A stretch of DNA of 64,000 bases from Burkholderiales bacterium (GTDB lineage: Bacteria > Pseudomonadota > Gammaproteobacteria > Burkholderiales > Burkholderiaceae_C): the NCBI GenBank assembly GCA_028868995.1, contig JAGWTH010000004.1, positions 62,001 through 126,000 on the forward strand. Direction: 5' to 3'. The position numbers and the translations under genes are program-made. Position 1 is the first letter of the stretch. The number at the start of each line of letters is the position of its first letter. Below the pieces are notes generated by a model that saw only the letters and a list, made by a program, of their open reading frames with translations, was not told the origin of the DNA and made no database searches. Positions 25,340-34,338 of this stretch are shown here, piece after piece.

Positions 25340-27694
25340 TCACCGGCGCTGCCGCGTGCGGGCACGCACGCGCCGCAGCGCGAGACTCAGGGCGCCGAGC
25401 GCGGCCAGCAGGGGCAGCAAGGGGTCGACCGAGCGCGGACCGCTGGCCAGGGTGCAGCCGCCGCCCCCGCTGCTTTCGGTCGCGGACACCATCGGCGTGG
25501 CCCCCACCGACGGCACCGAGACGTACACGGTGGTGCTGTTGTCGGCCGGTTCGACATCGTCGACGGCGCTGGTGACCGACGCGGTCAGGGTGAATTCGCC
25601 CACGGCCGTCGAGCTCACGGCGAGGTCCGCCGAGGCAGTCGCCCCGGCCACCAGCATCGGCCAGGTGCAGGTGAAGGTCTCGCCGCTGGCCGTGCAGGAG
25701 CCGTCGCCGGACGCGCCCGCCACCGTGAACGCCGGGGGCAGGTTGCCGGTGAGGACGACCTGCGGCGCGTCGCCAGGGCCCTTGTTCGCCACGACGATGC
25801 TCACGGAGTGCTGGCCGCCGGGCAAGGTCGGGCCGACGCGCCCGCTGAGCCCGAGGTCGGGATGGGCCACCGAGGCGAGGGCGAACATCGCGTCCTTGGT
25901 CTGCGCGTCGCCGAGCGTCTGCTCCTCCATCCACAGCGCCATCATGCCCGAACCGTCCGGCGTGGGCCGCAGCTGCGACTCCGACTGCCCGCCCGTCACC
26001 GGGGACACGGGGGTGAAGGCACCGAAGCTGGCGCCGAAATCGATCGAACGGGAAACGTAGATCCGCCCGGAGGGCGCGGCGAGCGAATTGCCCTCGGTAC
26101 CGTAGGCCACGTAGAGCACGTTGGTGTTCTGCGTGTCACCCGGGTCCGGCGTGCCGGTCAGGGGGTTGACGATCGTTCCGGGCGTCGCCACCAGGCGCGG
26201 CTCGACCACCCGCCAGTCGTTCACGGTCACGCCCGACAGGTTCACGGGCTGCGTCCAGCTGCCCGGCGCGCCGCCCGCGAGCGAGCGGACGATGAACAGG
26301 TTGTAGGTGGCCGTCGGCACCGCGGTGTGCGACGGGTCGGAGCCCACCGCGTCCGGGGTGCTGTCGTAGGCCAGCGCGATGGAGTCGCCGCGGATCACGG
26401 CGCGATGCGCATTGGCGTTGCCCCCGGTCGCGACCACTGACGTCAGCATCTGCGGGCTGTCGGCGAGCAGGTCCGAAGGCAGGAAGCCGGTGGAGCCCGG
26501 ACGCGCCACGGTGTCGACCAGGCCGCGCCGGATCATGATGTCGGCCGGCGCGCCGGGCGCGGCGGTCGGCGACTCGCGCCACAGCAGCAGGGCGCGCAGG
26601 GGCGAGCTGCCGGCTGCCGCGGCGCCCTGCAGCACGATGCGCACGCGCCGCGCGCTGTGGGTCACGTCGCTCATCACCGTTCCGGGCGAATTGGTGTCCG
26701 GGGTCGAGTAGGGGAACGAGTGGTAGACGATGCACTTGCCGCCGCTGCCGCCGGCGCAGGAGCTCTCCTCGTAGGCCACCACGGCGGTGGAGCCGCTGAA
26801 GGACAGGTTCGGCCGGGAGGCCCCCGGCTGGCCCGTGCCCGTCGTGTTGTTGTCGCTCAGCTGCACGATGTTGGCACGCAGCGTGGTGCCGACGGGGGAG
26901 CTGGCGTAGGTGTACCAGATGTTGGTGCCGCCGCTGACGTTCGCCCCGCTGCCGCCGTCGCCGGGGCCTTCGGCCTCGCCCGGCTGCAGGCCCAAGGGAT
27001 CCTCCTGCCACACGATGCCGAGGCCCGCACCGGTGGCATTGCCCGCCACGGCCTCGTTGATCACGTCGCGGGTGCCGTCGGTGAGCTGCGCGACGTTCCA
27101 GGTCGCGAGCGCGGGGTCGGTGGTCGAGGCGACCCACAGGCAGTGATAGGGCCGGTCGGGGATGCCATCCTGGTTGAAGTCGCCCGTGCCCTGCACCGTG
27201 CTGGTGTAGGAGCCGGTCGCCCCCACTGCGGGATTCTGCGGGCAATAGGCGCTGTTCCAGGAGATCGTCACCTTGGGCCCCGAGGTCGTCGGCGGCGCGA
27301 AGATGATGGGCATGTCGTTGTCCGCCACGAAGGTGCCGGCAGGGGTCGTGATGTTCTGCCCGCCGGTGGGCGCTCCCCCCAGGTCACGCGACAGCAGGAT
27401 GGGCGCCTGCCAGCTCGCGCCTTCGTTGAAGGACACGCGGGCGTAGATGTTCTGGCTGCCGGCCACGCCGTCCAGGTAGGTGTACACCCAGGCCTTGCGG
27501 AACGTGCCGCTGTCTGCATAGGCCAGGCGCACCACCTTGGCCTTCTCCGTGGCCGTGGGCGTCTGGCTGACGTTCACCGGCGAGGCCAGCGTGAGCGCCG
27601 CGCCCCAGGCCGAAGCCAGCGGAAGCGCCAGCCCCAGCAGGCCCGCGCAAACTGCTCGCACCGCGCCCTGGCGCGTCTTGGTTCTTCCGTTCAT
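25340..27694 (-). CDS. JDVT-CTERM sorted surface protein (choice-of-anchor O type)
   Basis: This 784-residue exported protein has a Sec signal peptide (about 1-32, ending SAWGAA). A large body with repeated sialidase/beta-propeller-like strands follows (SFNEGASW, SIDFGASF, RLVATPG). A DUF11-like beta-sandwich (about 605-735, SVSIVVANKGPGDAPQVVLT) leads to a C-terminal sorting tail. The tail has GGGGC (743-747) and TLASG, then a hydrophobic helix (PLLPLLAALGALSLAL) and an Arg-rich end. This is the JDVT-CTERM tripartite pattern. The signal is thought to be cleaved by the glutamic protease MrtJ, encoded divergently 63 bases away. A strong GGAGGAAGG site precedes ATG 27694. The role is unknown; it is probably surface-anchored or released. 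Confidence 0.8.
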   Translation of the reverse strand: MNGRTKTRQGAVRAVCAGLLGLALPLASAWGAALTLASPVNVSQTPTATEKAKVVRLAYADSGTFRKAWVYTYLDGVAGSQNIYARVSFNEGASWQAPILLSRDLGGAPTGGQNITTPAGTFVADNDMPIIFAPPTTSGPKVTISWNSAYCPQNPAVGATGSYTSTVQGTGDFNQDGIPDRPYHCLWVASTTDPALATWNVAQLTDGTRDVINEAVAGNATGAGLGIVWQEDPLGLQPGEAEGPGDGGSGANVSGGTNIWYTYASSPVGTTLRANIVQLSDNNTTGTGQPGASRPNLSFSGSTAVVAYEESSCAGGSGGKCIVYHSFPYSTPDTNSPGTVMSDVTHSARRVRIVLQGAAAAGSSPLRALLLWRESPTAAPGAPADIMIRRGLVDTVARPGSTGFLPSDLLADSPQMLTSVVATGGNANAHRAVIRGDSIALAYDSTPDAVGSDPSHTAVPTATYNLFIVRSLAGGAPGSWTQPVNLSGVTVNDWRVVEPRLVATPGTIVNPLTGTPDPGDTQNTNVLYVAYGTEGNSLAAPSGRIYVSRSIDFGASFGAFTPVSPVTGGQSESQLRPTPDGSGMMALWMEEQTLGDAQTKDAMFALASVAHPDLGLSGRVGPTLPGGQHSVSIVVANKGPGDAPQVVLTGNLPPAFTVAGASGDGSCTASGETFTCTWPMLVAGATASADLAVSSTAVGEFTLTASVTSAVDDVEPADNSTTVYVSVPSVGATPMVSATESSGGGGCTLASGPRSVDPLLPLLAALGALSLALRRVRARTRQRR

Positions 27695-27757
27695 TTTGCT
27701 TCCTTCCTCCGAAAATCTCCGGCGCGCCAACCGGGCCAGCCGTGCGACGATGCGGGC

Positions 27758-28273
27758 ATGAAGTCGACGCCCCTTCGTCGCGGCCTCGCGCGCATCACCG
27801 ACCAGTGGGGTCTCGCCCTGCCGCCGGATCGCGGCTGGCGGGGCTTCATCGATACGCACCTGGCGCTGGCCGCCGCGGCCGCGCTCCCGGTCCTGTGGGT
27901 GCTCTCCACGGTCTTCGGTCCCGCCATGCACGCTCCGGCCGGTTGGCCGGCCTGGGCCTCCTTCGTGCTCGCGCAGCCGGTGCTGGAGGAACTGGTCTTT
28001 CGCGGCATCTTGCAGGGTGAGTTGCTGCAGTGGACCGGCGGGCGCCAGGCCGGCCCGGTCACGCAGGCCAACCTCTGGACTTCCCTGGCTTTCACGGTGG
28101 CCCACTTGCTGGTCCAGCCTCCCGCCTGGGCTCTGGCCGTCGCCGTCCCTTCGCTCGTGTTCGGGCACCTGCGCGATCGCCTGCGCAGCATCTGGCCGGC
28201 GGTGGTTCTTCATGGTGGGTACAACCTGGGATTCGCGCTTGTCGCGACATGGGTGCGCTCCAGTTCGGGATGA
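27758..28273 (+). CDS. mrtJ: JDVT-CTERM system glutamic-type intramembrane protease (CPBP family)
   Basis: This 171-residue CAAX-protease/bacteriocin-processing (CPBP) family membrane protein contains all three family motifs: Glu77-Glu78-x3-Arg82 (LEELVFRGIL), His116 (FTVAHLL) and His152-x3-Asn156 (LHGGYN). It has about four transmembrane helices. Short CPBP proteins next to a single JDVT-CTERM substrate are the defining arrangement of the MrtJ system, so it should cut or process the tail of the divergent 784-residue protein. ATG 27758 was chosen: the only nearer ATG (27750) is out of frame and closes at once. The gene ends before a bidirectional terminator. Confidence 0.82.
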   Translation: MKSTPLRRGLARITDQWGLALPPDRGWRGFIDTHLALAAAAALPVLWVLSTVFGPAMHAPAGWPAWASFVLAQPVLEELVFRGILQGELLQWTGGRQAGPVTQANLWTSLAFTVAHLLVQPPAWALAVAVPSLVFGHLRDRLRSIWPAVVLHGGYNLGFALVATWVRSSSG

Positions 28274-28300
28274 CCGGCTCCTCGGCCCCATGCAGAAGGT

Positions 28301-28328
28301 GAAAGGGCACGCGTCAGCGTGCCCTTTC
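28301..28328. terminator. Rho-independent terminator between mrtJ and the lipoprotein gene
   Basis: A perfect 12-bp stem (28301-28312 with 28317-28328) and a GTCA loop end in AAA/TTT pairs. It sits in the 63-bp gap between the convergent ends of mrtJ (28273) and the FN3 lipoprotein gene (28337). The U-tract is short, so strength is moderate. Confidence 0.75.
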
Positions 28329-28336
28329 TGCCCCCG

Positions 28337-29962
28337 TCAGTTCACCGTGATGATGACCGACGAACTCAGGCCGTCGGGCGAGAGCGTCGCGCCGGCGTCG
28401 GCCTTGTTGACCATCAGCACGTGGTTCGGCACGGTCACGCCGTTGACGACGACGTTCGGGTCGAGGCTGAACGTGATGCGGTACTGGCCGGTCTTGGAAG
28501 CCACGCCGCTCACGTTGGACACGCGGAAGTTCATGCCGTAGACCAGCGAGCCGCCCTGGTTGATCTCGGAGCTGAACGGGCTGACCGCGACGGAGCCGCC
28601 GGAGCCGCCCGAAGAACCGCCGCCTTCCGTGCTGGTGCCGAAGTTCTGCGCCACCGCGTGGTCGTAGACCACCGCGTCCACGGAGCCGTCGGTGTTCAGC
28701 TTCTCGATCTTCAGGTGCGCGTTGATGGCGAACACATTGCGAGTGCTGCTGTCGTAGGTCTGGCCGCTGGTGCCCTGCAGCTCGTTGATGCCCGTGCCGG
28801 AGATCAGCGCCATGGTGTAGCCCTTCATGGTGTCGGTCACGCCGGTCGTGGCGTCCTGCTTCAGCACGGTCTCGATGCGCACCAGCGAGCTGCTGGTGTA
28901 GGTCTTGCTCAGGAGCGAGTCACCCCAGTCGACCACCACGTTCTCCGTGGCGCCGGTCGTGTTGCTGCGCCATTCGGCCTGCCAGGTGCTGGCGGTCGCC
29001 TGCGGATAGTAGGTCGTGCCGCCGATCGACACCGCCGTCGACGGGTCGTAGTACGGCAGGCTGGGCGGCGTTTCCGTCGTGAGCGGACGCAGGCCCGTGC
29101 TGTAGTCGATCGCGGGCATGGGGGTGAACGGGCCCACTCCAGGCCAGGTGCCGATGATCGGCAGGCCGGTCGTGCCGTAGCCGTCGGCGTACACCAGCGG
29201 GAAGGACAGGTTGGAGCCGTAGGCCGATTCACCGCCACCGCCACCGGCGCCGCCACCGCCACCGCCACCCGCGCGGGCCGTGGTCACCGCGATCTCGCCG
29301 GAGGGCGCGCTCTCGTTGCCCGACGCGGGATCGACAGCCGTCACCACGTAGTAGTAGGTGGTTTTGCTGGAAACGGCGGTATCCAGGTAGGGCGCGGTGA
29401 CGTTCGCGAACTTCACGGCGCGCGTCGCATCCTGGAAGTAGGTGGCCAGACCGGCCTGGGTGCCGCGATACAGGTTGTACTGCACCGCCGTCGGGTAGGT
29501 CACGTCGAACCACTGGACGGTGATCGCGGGCGTATCACGCGCGGCGATCGCCGTGAGGCCGGCCGGGGAAGGCGGCACCGTCGCCGAGCCGGGGCTGGGA
29601 ATGTTCGGGGTCGCGCCCACCTCGCCGGACAGGGCACTTTCTCCCGCGGAGTTCACCGCGGTGACGGCGTAGTAATAGATCTTGCCGTTCGTGAGCCCTG
29701 TGTGCACGAAAGGTGCCACGGCGCCCGTGACCTTGTTCGAACTGGTCGTCACCGGTGAGGTGTCGGACCAGTACAGGTTGTAGGAGGTCGCGCCCGGAAC
29801 CGCATCCCAGGCCACGGTGACCTGGCTGTCGGCGGCGACCGCGGAAAGCTGAATCGGCGTCGCGGGGGGCTGGAGACCTCCGCTGCTGCCGCCTCCGCAG
29901 GCGGACAACATGGCTGCGACGACCCATCCGGCCAGCAGCAAGAACCACTTCCTGATTGTCAT
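28337..29962 (-). CDS. Fibronectin type III domain lipoprotein
   Basis: This 541-residue predicted lipoprotein has a signal with lipobox LSAC (Cys22), followed by GGGSSGG. Two fibronectin type III domains follow, at about 35-120 (VAWDAVPGATSYNLYWSD, YYYAVTAVNSAGES) and 130-228 (VQWFDVTYPTAVQYNLYRG, YYYVVTAVDPASGNES). An almost pure Gly linker at about 233-246 precedes a C-terminal region of about 295 residues that I do not recognise. That region ends in a repeat-like beta domain with a second Ser/Gly-rich spacer. A consensus AGGAGG site lies before the ATG. It is probably anchored in the outer membrane and extracellular or periplasmic. No enzymatic motif was seen; adhesion or a structural role is possible. 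Confidence 0.75.
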   Translation of the reverse strand: MTIRKWFLLLAGWVVAAMLSACGGGSSGGLQPPATPIQLSAVAADSQVTVAWDAVPGATSYNLYWSDTSPVTTSSNKVTGAVAPFVHTGLTNGKIYYYAVTAVNSAGESALSGEVGATPNIPSPGSATVPPSPAGLTAIAARDTPAITVQWFDVTYPTAVQYNLYRGTQAGLATYFQDATRAVKFANVTAPYLDTAVSSKTTYYYVVTAVDPASGNESAPSGEIAVTTARAGGGGGGGAGGGGGESAYGSNLSFPLVYADGYGTTGLPIIGTWPGVGPFTPMPAIDYSTGLRPLTTETPPSLPYYDPSTAVSIGGTTYYPQATASTWQAEWRSNTTGATENVVVDWGDSLLSKTYTSSSLVRIETVLKQDATTGVTDTMKGYTMALISGTGINELQGTSGQTYDSSTRNVFAINAHLKIEKLNTDGSVDAVVYDHAVAQNFGTSTEGGGSSGGSGGSVAVSPFSSEINQGGSLVYGMNFRVSNVSGVASKTGQYRITFSLDPNVVVNGVTVPNHVLMVNKADAGATLSPDGLSSSVIITVN

Positions 29963-30324
29963 GAGATACCTCCTGGATGAGAGTCAGGTCAAGGTCGGAA
30001 CCACTGCAGGACCTCGGGGACTCCCTTCGGAGATCAGCCAGCCCACAGTAGAACTTCGTATGCATTGGCATGCTGAGTGGAACGGGCGAAGGCAGGTTTG
30101 ATCTGGCACAAGCGGCGCCTGTTTTGCTCCAGGGAAGAGAACGGACGGCGCCCGGCGGCCTCGTGACTGTCGGGTTGCGCGCGTGCCGCTGCGCCCGCCG
30201 CTGGGCACAGCCGGTCGATCTCCCGCGGCTTGCCAGGGCCGGCGCGCAAATAAATCATCGTCCGCTTATGATTGCTTCATCGGCGCCCTGGTCGCGGCGA
30301 CGCTTTCCATCCGTATCCACGCAT
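29963..30324. other. Gene-free intergenic region between divergent genes
   Basis: This 362-bp spacer separates the FN3 lipoprotein gene (minus) from the thioredoxin-like gene (plus). On the plus strand TATGAT at about 30267-30272 resembles a -10 box and would give a leader of about 45 bases to ATG 30325; no good -35 partner is visible. On the minus strand the only clear signal is the AGGAGG ribosome-binding site next to 29962. No coding-like codon pattern, repeat or strong hairpin was seen in the rest. Confidence 0.5.
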
Positions 30325-30894
30325 ATGAAAACAACCGCCTCGCCGACTCCGGCGCCTGTCTCCGTCTGGACGCGTCGCGCATGGCTGGGTGGAGCGGCGA
30401 CGCTCCTGGCCGCCCCGTGGGAAGCCAGCCGCGCCCAGTCGGCGGCGGCGGCCGAGGAGGAAGCCCACGCCCCCGGGCTGCCCGCGCTGGGCAGCAGGCT
30501 GGTGGTGCCGCCGGTGAAGTTGCTCGATGGCAGCTCGTTCGATCCGGCGCAGGCCGAGGGCAAGGCGCTGCTCATCTATTGGTGGGCCAGCTTCTGCCCC
30601 TTCTGCGCACTGCAGAGCCCTGCCATGGAGGCCTTGTGGCGGGCCCAACGCGACAAAGGCCTGGTCATGCTGGCCTTGTCGATTGACACCAGGCCGCAGG
30701 ACGCGACCGCCTACCTCCACAAGAAGGGCTACACCTTCCCCGCGGCCTGGACTTCCCCGGCGTGGCGCCGCGCCTTTCCCAAACCCAAGGGCCTGCCTGT
30801 CACGCTGGTGCGCGGGCGCGACGGCCGGGTGGCGCTGGCTGAAGCAGGACAGATGTTCGACGAGGACGTGGCCGCGATCTCCCGCTTGGTCTGA
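30325..30894 (+). CDS. TlpA-family thiol-disulfide oxidoreductase, Tat-exported
   Basis: This 189-residue periplasmic thioredoxin-like protein has a twin-arginine signal (WTRRAWLGGAATLLAA, about 15-30). The thioredoxin fold starts near residue 58, with the active site Cys91-Pro-Phe-Cys94 (WWASFCPFCALQSP). The cis-Pro loop is KGLPVTLVRGRDGRV. The CPFC dipeptide differs from the CPPC of the LGT/TlpA fusion at 24087-24917, so the redox properties should differ. ATG 30325 was chosen because it begins the Tat signal; ATG 30268 lies inside a possible -10 box. No dedicated partner is adjacent. Confidence 0.8.
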   Translation: MKTTASPTPAPVSVWTRRAWLGGAATLLAAPWEASRAQSAAAAEEEAHAPGLPALGSRLVVPPVKLLDGSSFDPAQAEGKALLIYWWASFCPFCALQSPAMEALWRAQRDKGLVMLALSIDTRPQDATAYLHKKGYTFPAAWTSPAWRRAFPKPKGLPVTLVRGRDGRVALAEAGQMFDEDVAAISRLV

Positions 30895-30970
30895 CGGGCC
30901 GGGCGAGGCCCCGGACCGTCGTTGAGACGCTGTCGGCGGCGAGACCGCCCCCCCGGCGCCCGGAACCTGG

Positions 30971-31366
30971 TTACGCGTTGCCGAGTGCGCTGCAGACCCG
31001 GCGCAGCCTGGCCGAGGCGTCCTGGGCGACTTCCCGCATGCCCGGGTTGCTGGTCAGTTCGACCATCATGTCGGGGTTCAGGAAACCCACGATCACCTGG
31101 CCGTTGCCGTCGTCGCGCACGGTCACGTTGCACGGCAGGAGCAGGCCGACGTTCGCTTCCGCCTGCAGCGCCTTGAAGGCCAGCGGCGGATTGCAGGCAC
31201 CGAGGATGCGCTGCGCGGGAACATCCTTGTCCAGCTTCTCCTTCATCGCCTTCTGGATGTCGATCTCGGTGAGGATGCCGAAGCCTTCCTTCTTGAGTTC
31301 ATCGATGACGCGTTGCCGGGCGGCATCGAAGGGTCCGGAAATCGTTGCGTAGAAACCGTAATCCAT
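30971..31366 (-). CDS. DUF302 domain-containing protein
   Basis: This 131-residue protein matches the DUF302 pattern: FDAARQRVIDELKKEGFGILTEIDIQKAMKEKL at about 13-45, then RILGACNPPLAFKALQAE and GLLLPCNVTVRDD with two conserved Cys (in ACNP and PCNV). No signal peptide is present, so it should be cytoplasmic. The family's function is unproven; members are often linked to stress or heavy-metal settings. An AAGGAG site precedes ATG 31366; the longer frame to 31441 runs through the tRNA terminator and is rejected. It is read after the terminator of the ribosomal/tRNA unit. Confidence 0.82.
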   Translation of the reverse strand: MDYGFYATISGPFDAARQRVIDELKKEGFGILTEIDIQKAMKEKLDKDVPAQRILGACNPPLAFKALQAEANVGLLLPCNVTVRDDGNGQVIVGFLNPDMMVELTSNPGMREVAQDASARLRRVCSALGNA

Positions 31367-31402
31367 GAAGGTCTCCTTGGAAAGGTGCGAGTGGACCACA
31401 AA

Positions 31403-31431
31403 CAAAAACGCCCACTGCAAAGTGGGCGTTT
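31403..31431 (-). terminator. Terminator of the rplQ-tRNA transcription unit
   Basis: A perfect 11-bp stem (31406-31416 with 31421-31431) and a 4-nt loop, read on the minus strand, are followed by TTTTTGTTT. It lies just downstream of the initiator tRNA, so it should end the long ribosomal operon or the tRNA transcript before the DUF302 gene. Confidence 0.88.
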
Positions 31432-31457
31432 GATGAAGCAATGAACCGCTTCGAATT

Positions 31458-31534
<77 letters not shown>

Positions 31535-31553
31535 TCAGAACAGAAATTATAGC

Positions 31554-31952
31554 TTATTCAGCGGCGCCCTGCTCCGTGCCGGCTTCGCTCGGCTCGGGGC
31601 GGTCCACCAGTTCGACCAGCGCCATGGGCGCGTTGTCGCCGACGCGGAAGCCCATCTTCAGGATGCGGGTGTAGCCGCCGGGACGGGTCTTGTAGCGCGG
31701 GCCCAGTTCGTTGAACAGCTTGGCCACCATGTCGCGATCGCGCAGGCGGTCGAAGGCCAGGCGCTTGTTCGCCAGGGTGGGTTCCTTGCCCAGGGTGATC
31801 ATCGGCTCGACGACGCGACGCAGTTCCTTCGCCTTCGGCACGGTGGTCTTGATGGCCTCGTGCTGGATCAGCGAATTCATCATGTTGCGCAGCATCGCGA
31901 GGCGGTGCTCGCTGGTGCGGTTGAGTTTACGGAGGCCGTGGCCGTGACGCAT
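31554..31952 (-). CDS. rplQ: 50S ribosomal protein L17
   Basis: This 132-residue large-subunit protein begins [20 protein letters not shown], the L17 signature, and contains [17 protein letters not shown]. It is the last protein gene of the alpha operon, 71 bases after rpoA. The C-terminus ends in an acidic, low-complexity tail ([13 protein letters not shown]) longer than in E. coli, as is common in Burkholderiales. Confidence 0.97.
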   Translation of the reverse strand: MRHGHGLRKLNRTSEHRLAMLRNMMNSLIQHEAIKTTVPKAKELRRVVEPMITLGKEPTLANKRLAFDRLRDRDMVAKLFNELGPRYKTRPGGYTRILKMGFRVGDNAPMALVELVDRPEPSEAGTEQGAAE

Positions 31953-32023
31953 GGTGCTTTCCTTTCCTTAGCTTGAACGGGGAGCCGTGTGAGGTACTCC
32001 CCGGTGCACGTGCGGTTGATCGA

Positions 32024-33013
32024 TTAACGCTTGTCCAGGCCGGCGGGCGGCCAGGACTCGAGCTTCATGCCCAGCGTGAGACCGCGGGAAGCCAGGACTT
32101 CCTTGATCTCGTTGAGCGACTTGCGACCCAGGTTCGGGGTCTTCAGCAGCTCGTTCTCGGTGCGCTGGATCAGGTCACCGATGTAGTAGATGTTCTCCGC
32201 CTTCAGGCAGTTGGCGGAACGCACAGTCAGTTCGAGCTCGTCGACCGGGCGCAGCAGGATCGGGTCGAACTGCTGCGAGCTGCGCTGCGCCGGGGCCTCG
32301 AAGGCCGCCAGCTCGCTGCCTTCCAGCTGGGCGAACACCGCCAGCTGTTCCACCAGGATCTTGGCGGAGGCGCGCACGGCGTCCTCGGCGGTGATGGCGC
32401 CGTTGGTCTCGATCTCCATCACCAGCTTGTCCAGGTCGGTGCGCTGCTCGACGCGGGCGCTCTCCACCGTGTAGCTCACGCGCTTGACCGGCGAGAACGA
32501 GGCGTCCAGCACGATGCGGCCGATGGACTTGGTGGGCTCGTCGCCGTAGCGGCGCACGTTGCCCGGCACGTAGCCGCGGCCCTTCTCGACCTTGATCTGC
32601 ATGTCGATCTTGCCGCCCTGGGAGAGCGTCGCGATCACGTGGTCGGGATTGATGATCTCGACGTCATGCGGGGTCTGGATGTCGGCGGCCGTGACGACGC
32701 CCTCGCCGTCCTTGCGCAGCGACAGGGTCACCTCGTCGCGGTTGTGGAGCTTGAACACCACGCCCTTGAGGTTCAGCAGGATGCCGACCACGTCTTCCTG
32801 CACGCCGTCGATCGACGAGTACTCGTGCAGCACGCCGGCGATGGTCACCTCGGTCGCCGCGTAACCCACCATCGACGAGAGCAGGACCCGGCGCAGCGCG
32901 TTGCCCAGCGTGTGGCCGTAGCCACGCTCGAACGGCTCCAGGGTCACCTTGGCGCGGTTGGTGCCAAGCTGTTCCACGTTGATGGACTTGGGTTTCAGCA
33001 GGTTGGTTTGCAT
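32024..33013 (-). CDS. rpoA: DNA-directed RNA polymerase subunit alpha
   Basis: This 329-residue subunit has the same length as E. coli alpha. The N-terminal assembly domain contains [19 protein letters not shown] (about 31-49), the dimerisation core. The C-terminal domain includes [20 protein letters not shown] and [19 protein letters not shown], the DNA UP-element and activator contact surface. It is encoded between rpsD and rplQ as in other proteobacterial alpha operons. Confidence 0.98.
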   Translation of the reverse strand: MQTNLLKPKSINVEQLGTNRAKVTLEPFERGYGHTLGNALRRVLLSSMVGYAATEVTIAGVLHEYSSIDGVQEDVVGILLNLKGVVFKLHNRDEVTLSLRKDGEGVVTAADIQTPHDVEIINPDHVIATLSQGGKIDMQIKVEKGRGYVPGNVRRYGDEPTKSIGRIVLDASFSPVKRVSYTVESARVEQRTDLDKLVMEIETNGAITAEDAVRASAKILVEQLAVFAQLEGSELAAFEAPAQRSSQQFDPILLRPVDELELTVRSANCLKAENIYYIGDLIQRTENELLKTPNLGRKSLNEIKEVLASRGLTLGMKLESWPPAGLDKR

Positions 33014-33155
33014 TCAGGACTTCCTCTCAATACCCCCGGCTCGTTACACCGGTAAGGCTGGTGAAGTGCCCGGATCCGATGCCTCGAACACGGGTACGAA
33101 AACTTCTCGGGGACGAGGCGCCTCGGGCAGCCTCGCCCTCACCTCGCACCCGCGC

Positions 33156-33779
33156 TTAGCGCGAGTACAGTTCGACGATCAGCGCTTCCTTGATGTCGGC
33201 GCCGAATTCGTCGCGGTCGGGCACCTTCTTGAACGTGCCTTCCGCCTTGTCGGCGTTGACTTCCACCCAGGCCGGGAGGCCGACCTGCTGGGCCAGCTGC
33301 AGCGCCTCGACGACGCGGTTCTGCTTCTTCGACTTGTCGCGCACCGCCACCACGTCGCCCGGCTTGACCAGGTAGGACGGGATGTTGAGGACCTGGCCGT
33401 TCACCGTGATCGCCTTGTGCGACACCAGCTGGCGGGCTTCCGCGCGCGTGGAGCCGAAGCCCATGCGGTACACCACGTTGTCCAGGCGGGACTCCAGCAG
33501 GAACAGCAGGTTGGCGCCGGTGTTGCCCTTGCGGCGGTCGGCTTCCTCGAAGTAGCGGCGGAACTGGCGCTCGAGCACGCCGTACATGCGCTTGACCTTC
33601 TGCTTCTCGCGCAGCTGCAGGCCGAAGTCGCTGGTGCGCTGGCCGGAGGTACGGCCGTGCTGGCCGGGCTTGGAGTCGAACTTGGCCTTGTCGCTGATGG
33701 AGCGGCGGGCGCTCTTCAGGAACAGGTCGGTGCCTTCGCGGCGGGAGAGTTTGGCCTTGGGGCCGAGGTAACGTGCCAC
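33156..33779 (-). CDS. rpsD: 30S ribosomal protein S4
   Basis: This 207-residue primary 16S rRNA-binding protein begins [20 protein letters not shown], lacks the N-terminal zinc Cys set, and has the S4 RNA-binding domain ([20 protein letters not shown]). In E. coli S4 is the translational repressor of its operon. The spacer in front of this gene (33780-33909) holds three consecutive hairpins, which could take part in such control. Confidence 0.97.
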   Translation of the reverse strand: MARYLGPKAKLSRREGTDLFLKSARRSISDKAKFDSKPGQHGRTSGQRTSDFGLQLREKQKVKRMYGVLERQFRRYFEEADRRKGNTGANLLFLLESRLDNVVYRMGFGSTRAEARQLVSHKAITVNGQVLNIPSYLVKPGDVVAVRDKSKKQNRVVEALQLAQQVGLPAWVEVNADKAEGTFKKVPDRDEFGADIKEALIVELYSR

Positions 33780-33803
33780 TTTTCTCTTTCCTTCAAAAAA
33801 CTA

Positions 33804-33901
33804 CCGCGGCCTGCTGCCGCGGGAGCCGGCAGCGCATGCACTGCCGGCGGTGGGCTTGGTCATGAGACCCTCTAGGCCACGGCTTGCGTGAGCAAGCCGT
33901 G
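33804..33901 (-). promoter_or_regulatory. Three consecutive hairpins in the rpsK-rpsD spacer
   Basis: Three perfect inverted repeats follow each other in the 130-bp spacer. They are 33804-33810 with 33816-33822 (7 bp), 33825-33832 with 33841-33848 (8 bp), and 33878-33887 with 33892-33901 (10 bp, 4-nt loop). None has a U-tract on the minus strand, so they are not classical terminators. An mRNA control element (for example S4 autoregulation) or an RNA-processing site is possible. Confidence 0.45.
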
Positions 33902-33909
33902 TCTTCACC

Positions 33910-34314
33910 TTAAATCCTACGACGCTTCTGGGGACGGCAGCCGTTGTGCGGCACCGGCGTGACGTCCGAGATCGAGTTGATCCGGATGCCCAGCGCGGCC
34001 AGCGCACGGACCGACGACTCGCGGCCCGGGCCGGGACCGCGGATCTCGACGTCCAGGGTCTTGATGCCCTGCTCCATGGCAGCGCGGCCGGCCACTTCCG
34101 ACGCCACCTGGGCGGCGAAGGGGGTCGACTTGCGCGAGCCCTTGAAGCCCTGGCCGCCGGAGGAGGCCCAGGACAGCGCATTGCCCTGGCGGTCGGTGAT
34201 CGTGATGATCGTGTTGTTGAAGGAGGCGTGCACGTGGGCGACGCCGTCGTTCACGTTCTTGCGGACCTTCTTGCGCACGCGCTGGGCGGCGTTGCTGGCG
34301 GGAGCTTTTGCCAT
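33910..34314 (-). CDS. rpsK: 30S ribosomal protein S11
   Basis: This 134-residue small-subunit platform protein contains [22 protein letters not shown] and the [14 protein letters not shown] region ([17 protein letters not shown]). The C-terminus is [17 protein letters not shown], nearly invariant in the family. It is placed between rpsM and rpsD in the standard alpha-operon order. Confidence 0.97.
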   Translation of the reverse strand: MAKAPASNAAQRVRKKVRKNVNDGVAHVHASFNNTIITITDRQGNALSWASSGGQGFKGSRKSTPFAAQVASEVAGRAAMEQGIKTLDVEIRGPGPGRESSVRALAALGIRINSISDVTPVPHNGCRPQKRRRI

Positions 34315-34338
34315 GTCTTGACTCTCTTCCTTGATGTG

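Noticed and set aside
30268-30894. Upstream ATG 30268 as the start of the thioredoxin-like gene
   Set aside because: It lies inside a possible TATGAT -10 box and would place 19 residues before the Tat signal; ATG 30325 fits the signal peptide better.
33114-33125. Perfect palindrome CGAGGCGCCTCG in the rpsD-rpoA spacer
   Set aside because: It has no loop, lies in a GC-rich spacer inside an operon and has no second copy, so it was not called an operator or terminator.
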